A DNA stretch of 64,000 bases, taken from Jatrophihabitans sp035642535 (lineage in GTDB: Bacteria; Actinomycetota; Actinomycetes; Mycobacteriales; Jatrophihabitantaceae). The notes below the pieces were generated by a model, which saw nothing but the letters and a program-made list of their open reading frames with translations, was not told the DNA's origin and made no database searches. Shown piece after piece: positions 59,177 to 64,000 of this stretch (positions are counted from its first letter, which is position 1; every line of letters begins with the position of its first letter). The stretch spans positions 28,608 to 92,607 of the forward strand of contig DASQSE010000094.1 in NCBI GenBank assembly GCA_035642535.1. Direction: 5' to 3'. Both the position numbers and the translations under genes were made by a program.

Positions 59177-60181
59177 TCAGCGGCCGTCGAGCAGCGGGCG
59201 GTCGGGATCCCACGCGTCGTCGGCCTGCCGGCGCCGCGCAAGAGCGCTCAGCGCTTCGAGCACCACCCGGTTCGCCAGCGCGGCAGTGATGTCGGCGTGG
59301 TCGTAGGGCGGGCTGACCTCCACGACGTCGATGCCCACCACCGGCAGTTCCAGGCAGATCCGGCGCACCGAGTCGAGCAGCTCGCGCGCGCTCAGGCCGC
59401 CCGGCTCGGGCGTGCCGGTGCCGGGCGCATGGCCGGGATCGCACACGTCGATGTCGACGGAGAGGAAGACGCCGTCGCAATCGTCGAGCGCGATCGCGAA
59501 CGCCTCGGTGAGGCATTCCGGCAGCCCGCGTCGGACCACCTCGGTCATCTCGTACGAGCGCATCCGCTGCTCCGCCATCCAGGCGAGCGTGTCCGGCGGC
59601 GGCCAATAGCCGCGCAGCCCGATCTGCAGGAACCGGTCGCCGCGCAGCGCGCCGGACTCGATCAGCCGGCGCATAGGAGTCCCGTGCCCCCATAGCGTGC
59701 CGAAGTGGATGTTGCCGGTGTCGGCGTGCGCGTCGAAGTGGATCATCGAGACGCGCCCGAAGCCGAGCACGTGCGCGACACCGCGCGCGTCGGCGTACGC
59801 GATCGAATGATCGCCGCCGAGGATCAGCGGTATCGCGCCTGACGCGGCGACGGTCTGCACCGCCTCCTCCAGTGACTCCAACGACGCCATGATGTCGCCG
59901 GGCGGCATCCGCACGTCGCCGGCGTCCAGCACCCGCAGATCGCGCAGCGCGTCGACTCGCAGCGCGAGCGACGGCCGCGATCCGTCGTGGTCGAGGTAGT
60001 CCGTCGTCCGGATGGCAGCGGGGCCGAATCGCGTACCCGGCCGGTGCGATGTGCCGCCGTCGAACGGCGCGCCCACGATGACCACGTCGGCGCCGGCGAA
60101 CGACGCAGCGTCCTCGAGATCGCAGCGCTCGACGCCGAGGAACGTGACGTCCGGCCCGAATTGCGCTCCATACCGCGGCAC
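59177..60181 (-). CDS. speB: Agmatinase / ureohydrolase (arginase family)
   Basis: Binuclear manganese hydrolase of 334 residues. All metal motifs are present: LILGGDHSIAYAD, MIHFDAHADTGN, and SVDIDVCDPGHAPGTGTPEP. The N-terminal GAPFDGGTSHRPGTRFGP is the ureohydrolase entry. It probably converts agmatine to putrescine and urea, though guanidinobutyrase or related activities cannot be excluded. No arginine decarboxylase gene is nearby. ATG 60181. Confidence 0.88.
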   Translation of the reverse strand: MPRYGAQFGPDVTFLGVERCDLEDAASFAGADVVIVGAPFDGGTSHRPGTRFGPAAIRTTDYLDHDGSRPSLALRVDALRDLRVLDAGDVRMPPGDIMASLESLEEAVQTVAASGAIPLILGGDHSIAYADARGVAHVLGFGRVSMIHFDAHADTGNIHFGTLWGHGTPMRRLIESGALRGDRFLQIGLRGYWPPPDTLAWMAEQRMRSYEMTEVVRRGLPECLTEAFAIALDDCDGVFLSVDIDVCDPGHAPGTGTPEPGGLSARELLDSVRRICLELPVVGIDVVEVSPPYDHADITAALANRVVLEALSALARRRQADDAWDPDRPLLDGR

Positions 60182-60190
60182 CGGGCCAGC

Positions 60191-60838
60191 CTACGGCCGG
60201 TTGTCGCAGATCATCGACACGACGGTCTCGACGTAGCGCGTCCGCTCGGCCGCGTGCGGCGGGCCGCGCAACGTGTCGAGCAGCGCGACGACCATGCAGC
60301 CGGTCAGCGCCTTCGCCGCGGCGTGCACGTCGAGATCGCTGCGCAGGAAGCCGCGGCGCACGCCCAGCCCGAGCATCGGGACGATCATCGTCGCGATCGC
60401 GTCGAGCGTGCCAAGGATGCGCTGCAGCATGGCAGCGTCGATCGAGGCTGCGTCGAGCAGGATCATCCGGGCCAGTCGGGGGTCCTCCTCGGCGATGCCG
60501 GTGAACAACCGGTTGCCTAGCTCGGTCATGTGGCGCCGGAACTCGTCCTTCGTCCTGGGTGGACGGACGGTGTCGGCGACGACCGCCGTGAAGAACTTCG
60601 TGAGCGCGTGGTCGACGACGTGGTCGAGGATGTCGCGCTTGTTGTCGAAGTAGCGATAGAACGTGCCGTGTCCGATGTCGAGGCGCGCCGCGATGTCCGC
60701 GATGCCGGTGGCGTGGTAGCCCTGCGCGGCAAAGGTGTCGTACGCCGCCTCGATGATCTCCCGGCGGCGCCGCTCGATCGTCGCGGCGCTGTGGGGTGGG
60801 CGGCCACGGCCCCGCTTCGTCTCAGGAGATGGCGCCAA
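60191..60838 (-). CDS. TetR family transcriptional regulator
   Basis: A repressor of about 215 residues. The basic KRGRGRPPHSAATIERRRRE arm leads to the helix-turn-helix ATGIADIAARLDIGHGTFYR, then a helical ligand domain. The start is uncertain: TTG 60838 has GGAG 7 nt upstream and overlaps the stop of a 46-codon gene, while ATG 60868 and ATG 60895 lack ribosome sites. It is the last gene of a short operon after a broken SDR and the small gene. Confidence 0.88.
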   Translation of the reverse strand: MAPSPETKRGRGRPPHSAATIERRRREIIEAAYDTFAAQGYHATGIADIAARLDIGHGTFYRYFDNKRDILDHVVDHALTKFFTAVVADTVRPPRTKDEFRRHMTELGNRLFTGIAEEDPRLARMILLDAASIDAAMLQRILGTLDAIATMIVPMLGLGVRRGFLRSDLDVHAAAKALTGCMVVALLDTLRGPPHAAERTRYVETVVSMICDNRP

Positions 60839-60962
60839 GAATCGGCTCCGACTCGCGAATGCCGGCATCGCTCGGCCGAACGCCGGAGAGCGCACGCGCC
60901 GCCTGCTCGGCGCGCAACTCGAGATGCGCCGGCGGCACGTCCTTGCGCCTCGGGACGGCCAT
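60822..60962 (-). CDS. Small protein of 46 residues, unknown
   Basis: Starts MAVPRRKDVPPAHLELRAEQ and ends GIRESEPILGAIS. ATG 60962 has a strong ribosome site (AAGGAA 7 nt upstream), better than most starts in the window. It follows the SDR stop by 14 nt and overlaps the tetR start. I do not recognise a domain. It may be a coupling peptide or a small partner of the SDR. Confidence 0.5.
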   Translation of the reverse strand: MAVPRRKDVPPAHLELRAEQAARALSGVRPSDAGIRESEPILGAIS

Positions 60963-60976
60963 CGTGGGTTCCTTTC

Positions 60977-61855
60977 CTAGATGGGACGGCTGCGCACGCG
61001 ATCCATCGCGCGCGGACTGATCGCCTCGGCTGCGGCAAGGACATGGCCGACCGCCGGCCGTAACCGTCGCGGCCGGCGCACGATCGCGTCGGCGATCGTC
61101 CGCGCCGCTTCGTCCGCGCGCAGCGCCGGGACGTAGCGATATGCCTTCGTCGGCGCGATCATCGGGGTGCGGACGAGCGGCATCCGGATCGTCGTGAACC
61201 GGATGCCGTCGTCGAGCACCTCGCCCTGGACTCAGTCCGACCACGCTTCCAGCGCCGCCTTCGACGCGGTGTATCCCGAGAACCGGGCCGGCCGGACCTG
61301 CACCGCCCAGCTGGAGACGTTGACGATCTGCCCGCTGCCGCGTTCGCGCATCGACGGCAGCAGCCCCATCGTCACCCGGATCGCGGCCAGGTAGTTGAGG
61401 CGCATCAGCCGCTCGAAGTCGTGGAAGCGGCCGTCCGAACGCTCGACGCGGCGCCGGATGGAATGCCCGGCGTTGTTGACCAGCACGTCCACGTGCGCAT
61501 GCTCGGCGAGCACCTTCGCCAGCATCGCGTCGAGTTGGTCGAAGTCCGTCAGATCACATTGGTACGCGAACGCACTGCCGCCGGCATCGACGATCTCGCC
61601 GCGGACGCGGTCCAGCTCGCGGCCGGTACGCGCGACGAGCAGGACGCTCGCCCCGGCGGCGCCGAGCAGTCGCGCGGCAGCTTCGCCGATGCCCGACGAC
61701 GCGCCGGTAATCAGCACGACCTTGCCCTCGACGGCTCGCTGGAGGGCGGCGCGGCCCGCGAGATCGCGGTGCCGGCCCGCGAGCCCGGTCGGCGCCGCGG
61801 CGATTCGATTCCCCGCGATCACGACTCCGCGCAGCCGCCGCTGAATGGCAGACAT
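60977..61855 (-). pseudogene. SDR family oxidoreductase interrupted by an in-frame TGA
   Basis: The frame from ATG 61855 encodes a standard SDR: KVVLITGASSGIGEAAARLL, LVNNAGHSIRRRVE, VNVSSWAVQVRPARFSGYTASKAALEAWSD. It then hits TGA at 61232-61234. The same frame resumes with VQGEVLDDGIRFTTIRMPLV and continues to a TAG at 60977, completing a normal 292-codon SDR. The catalytic Ser, Tyr and Lys are all before the TGA. One base change, for example TGC to TGA, explains it; a sequencing error, a recent nonsense mutation or read-through are possible. Divergent from the VC0807-like gene. Confidence 0.85.
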
Positions 61856-61881
61856 TCGTCCCGTCCATTTTTCGGAATCAG

Positions 61882-62595
61882 ATGTCAGAGATAATAACGC
61901 CTCAAGACCGCCGGGCCGCGGACGATTACCGCGTTGTGACCACTGCAGCGCCGCAGCATGTGATTGACATGCCGGGTTGGCGGCCGATCCTGCGCCAGGT
62001 GCTGACGCGCGCGGTGATCGTGTCCCTGCTGCCGATGGGCGTCTTCTACACCACGCTGTCGCTCGCCGGAGTGCGCGCCGCCGCACTCGTGACGGCCGCG
62101 CTGTACTACGGCGGTTTGGTCAGCCGCGTCATCCGCCGCAAGCCGATACTGGCGGCCGCAGTCCTCGCCGCGGGCCTGCTCGGGCTGCGCACGATCATCG
62201 TCTTCTGCACCGGCAGCGCGTTCCTCTACTTCCTGCAGCCGGTGGCCGGAACCGTCGCCGTCGCCACCACCTTCGCCGCCAGCGCGTTCGTCGGCCGACC
62301 CATCCTCGAACGGCTCGCGCACGAGTTCTGCCCGTTCACACCGGAACTGTCCGAGCACCTGCGTTCGGCCCGCTTCTTCAATCGGATCTCGCTCGTCTGG
62401 ACGATCACCTACGGCGTGAACGCGGTGGGCACGGTGTGGCTGTTGACCACCGCGTCGATGCACGGATTCATCGTCATGAAGGCCGTGCTGGGCCCTGTTC
62501 TCACCCTGACGGCGGCGAGTGCCTCCTACCTGCTGTTCGTCTTGACGCTGCGGCAGCGCAATCTCGGCATCCGGTGGGGCACGGTCACCGCTTGA
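61882..62595 (+). CDS. VC0807-like integral membrane protein
   Basis: A 237-residue protein with about six membrane segments, such as AVIVSLLPMGVFYTTLSLAG, AAAVLAAGLLGLRTIIVF and VMKAVLGPVLTLTAASASYL. It begins with a short hydrophilic N-terminus (SEIITPQDRRAADDYR). It resembles the VC0807/DUF3159-type family, of unknown function. It is divergent from the broken SDR, 26 bp apart, and overlaps the convergent DUF1801 gene by 11 bp. Confidence 0.75.
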   Translation: MSEIITPQDRRAADDYRVVTTAAPQHVIDMPGWRPILRQVLTRAVIVSLLPMGVFYTTLSLAGVRAAALVTAALYYGGLVSRVIRRKPILAAAVLAAGLLGLRTIIVFCTGSAFLYFLQPVAGTVAVATTFAASAFVGRPILERLAHEFCPFTPELSEHLRSARFFNRISLVWTITYGVNAVGTVWLLTTASMHGFIVMKAVLGPVLTLTAASASYLLFVLTLRQRNLGIRWGTVTA

Positions 62596-62971
62596 GCTGC
62601 CGCCAGCCGCCCGCGCGGTTGTTCGCGATCACCTGCCGGAACATTGCCAGCAATGCTGCTTCGTTGATGACGTCGTCGCGGTAGATCTGCACCGCGCGGG
62701 CCGTGGCGTTGCCGTGGCCCTGATTGATGATCTGCTCCGGGTCGTCGACCGTCGGATCGTAGATGAACACGTTGACGTGATCCTTCGTCGCCAGCAGCGC
62801 ACAGATGTTGCCCGCCAGGACGAAGTACGGCTGCACCGACCGCTTGATCGTCTCCTCGACGCCCGGGTCGGCCGACAGCACCAGCCTGCGTATCCGCTGA
62901 CAGATCTCCTGTTGCCACGGCGGCAGCGGGTCGATGTAGGCATCCACGCGCGGATCGGTGCGGGTCGTCAC
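62585..62971 (-). CDS. DUF1801 domain protein
   Basis: A 128-residue protein of the DUF1801 family, with AYIDPLPPWQQEICQRIRRL at the N-terminus, EETIKRSVQPYFVLAG in the middle and VNVFIYDPT following. The fold resembles YdhG; function is unknown. GTG 62971 is preferred because TAGGCT at 62984-62979 lies 7 nt upstream in a leaderless arrangement. The start codon is only 12 bp from the divergent metallohydrolase ATG. Confidence 0.82.
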   Translation of the reverse strand: MTTRTDPRVDAYIDPLPPWQQEICQRIRRLVLSADPGVEETIKRSVQPYFVLAGNICALLATKDHVNVFIYDPTVDDPEQIINQGHGNATARAVQIYRDDVINEAALLAMFRQVIANNRAGGWRQLKR

Positions 62972-62984
62972 CAGAATGAGCCTA
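62972..62984. promoter_or_regulatory. Overlapping divergent -10 boxes
   Basis: Plus strand CAGAAT (62972-62977) lies 6 nt before the metallohydrolase ATG 62984. Minus strand TAGGCT (62984-62979) lies 7 nt before the DUF1801 GTG 62971. Each -10 box lies in the other gene's spacer, so the two leaderless transcripts would compete. Confidence 0.4.
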
Positions 62985-63730
62985 TGGTGCGGCTGACGGT
63001 GCTCGGCAGCTGCGGCGCGTTCCCCGAGCCGGGGCGGGCCTGCAGCGGCTACCTCCTCGAACACGACGGCTTCCGGCTGCTGGTCGATCTCGGTTATGCG
63101 GTGGTGCCGCGGTTGCTGGAGTTGATCCGCGCTGAGGACGTCGACGCGGTGGTGATCAGTCATGGCCACCCGGACCACTGCGCCGATCTGAACCCGTTGC
63201 TGCGCGCCAGGGTGGTGCGCGACGATCCCGCGCCGCCGCTGCCCGTCTACGCGCCGCCGGGCGCGCTCGACGCGGTGCTTGCGCTCGATCGTCCAGGCAT
63301 GCTGGACGCCGGCTACGCACTGCACGCGCTGGCCGACGGAGCAGACCTCGAGATCGGCCCGTACCGGGTGCAGACCCGACTCCTGCCGCATTGGCTGCCC
63401 AACGCCGGTCTCCGGCTGTCGGCGGGCAGGCGGGTTGTCGCCTACACCGGTGACGGCGGCCCTAGTCCGGACGTGATCGAGCTGGCGCGGGATGCGGACC
63501 TGCTGCTGGCCGAGGCGAGCTACGTGGACGAGGTGCCGGAGGATTCGCGCGACTATCTGTCGAGCGCGCGCGTGCAGGGCCGGCAGGCCGCGGCGGCCGG
63601 CGCCCATCGGCTGCTGCTGACGCACCTGCTGCCGGGCGTCGATGCGGCTGCGGCACAGGACGTGGCGCGCGTGGAGTACGGCGGTGAAGTGGGGCTCGCT
63701 ACCCCAGGTCTTGTCGTCGAGCTCGGCTAG
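62984..63730 (+). CDS. MBL-fold metallohydrolase
   Basis: A 248-residue metallo-beta-lactamase-fold enzyme of the RNase Z/ribonuclease-like branch. It opens MVRLTVLGSCGAFPEPGRAC and has the metal motif VVISHGHPDHCADLNPL, then VAYTGDGGPSPDVIELA with the bridging Asp, and LLLTHLLPGVDAAA with a late His. Substrate is unknown. Its stop shares CTA/TAG with the convergent AraC gene. Confidence 0.88.
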   Translation: MVRLTVLGSCGAFPEPGRACSGYLLEHDGFRLLVDLGYAVVPRLLELIRAEDVDAVVISHGHPDHCADLNPLLRARVVRDDPAPPLPVYAPPGALDAVLALDRPGMLDAGYALHALADGADLEIGPYRVQTRLLPHWLPNAGLRLSAGRRVVAYTGDGGPSPDVIELARDADLLLAEASYVDEVPEDSRDYLSSARVQGRQAAAAGAHRLLLTHLLPGVDAAAAQDVARVEYGGEVGLATPGLVVELG

Positions 63731-64000
63731 CAGGCCGCGAGCAGCGCGTGCGGGGTGCCGCCGACCAGGTCGCGGACGTCGTTGGCCATGTGCGCCTCGT
63801 CGTAGTAGCCGTGCGCGGCCGCCGTCTCCGCCCAACTCCTCCCGCGGCCATCGAGCAGGACCCGCTGCATGCGCGCGATGCGCATCAGCCGTTTCGGGCT
63901 GTGCCCCGTCGCGGCGATCACGCGCCGGCGGAACTGGCGCTCGCTGTAGCCGCTCGCCCGGCGCACGGCGGCCAGATCGCGCGCCCGATAGGTGGCCCGG
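63727..64000 (-). CDS. AraC family regulator, 3' part (cut by the window edge)
   Basis: The last 90 codons of an AraC-type regulator. The frame is open to the right edge, reading RATYRARDLAAVRRASGYSE, the first part of an AraC helix-turn-helix. The second is SPKRLMRIARMQRVLLDGRG and SWAETAAAHGYYDEAHMAND, the standard second helix-turn-helix with its DEAHMA motif. The N-terminal sensor domain lies outside the window. Confidence 0.82.
   Translation of the reverse strand, partial: RATYRARDLAAVRRASGYSERQFRRRVIAATGHSPKRLMRIARMQRVLLDGRGRSWAETAAAHGYYDEAHMANDVRDLVGGTPHALLAAC

Noticed and set aside
61232..61234. TGA as a selenocysteine codon in the SDR
   Set aside because: No SECIS-like hairpin was evident just downstream, the position is not catalytic in SDRs, and no selenoprotein genes are in the window.

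Overview
The window comes from a high-GC actinobacterium. GTG and TTG starts are frequent, many genes look leaderless, and most third codon positions are G or C. Biochemical markers agree: a mycothiol-dependent aldehyde dehydrogenase (mscR), a coenzyme F420 pathway gene (cofC) with an F420-type nitroreductase, an HU protein with a long Lys/Ala tail, and the actinobacterial septation protein SepIVA. The order amt-ftsY-smc-mutM-rnc-yceD-sepIVA-coaD-rsmD-recG-dhaL-rpmB-thiL-DUF3515-ddl-gpsA-cofC-ppk-mutT1-hupB-leuD-leuC-iclR follows Mycobacterium tuberculosis Rv2920c-Rv2989. Different genes are inserted between the landmarks, so a relative of Mycobacteriales/Frankiales such as a Jatrophihabitans-like lineage is likely. 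Genus is not determined.

Region 1-22.4 kb is, apart from pepN, one long leftward run of core genes: fakA-like kinase, recG, rsmD, coaD, sepIVA, yceD, rpmF, rnc, mutM, a coiled-coil protein, smc, two tandem L,D-transpeptidases, ftsY, then threonine catabolism (tdh, kbl, an SDR), and amt at the left edge. Many starts and stops overlap or nearly touch, which suggests operons. Region 22.5-25.2 kb holds rpmB, a GNAT acetyltransferase, thiL, a stand-alone Lrp ligand-binding domain and a DUF3515 protein.

Region 25.2-35.1 kb is a lipid module: a MerR regulator divergent from a thiolase/FadB beta-oxidation pair, an acyl-CoA racemase, a SixA-type phosphatase, a TetR/SDR divergent pair, a VOC protein and an acyl-CoA ligase with an unusual SHOCT tail. 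Region 35.1-45.3 kb returns to core genes: ddl, gpsA, plsC, cofC, ppk, mutT1, hupB, leuCD and an NdgR-type IclR regulator.

Region 45.3-64 kb is accessory: semialdehyde dehydrogenase, two hydrolases, a SnoaL-like/Ddn pair behind a KstR-type operator, a methyltransferase, a PEBP protein, mscR, an ECF sigma factor with a membrane partner, AKR, OsmC, thioesterase, YihY-like, Nudix, agmatinase, a TetR operon containing an SDR broken by one in-frame TGA, and a partial AraC gene at the right edge.

The most unusual feature is a family of 48-bp palindromic repeats in seven copies, six between genes and one inside pepN in frame. Other points of note are thiL without any NTG start codon, two L,D-transpeptidases with Asn replacing the His of the SHGC motif, and the FadD-SHOCT fusion. 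No CRISPR array, prophage, transposase, tRNA or rRNA was seen. No gene-free stretch exceeds 300 bases.
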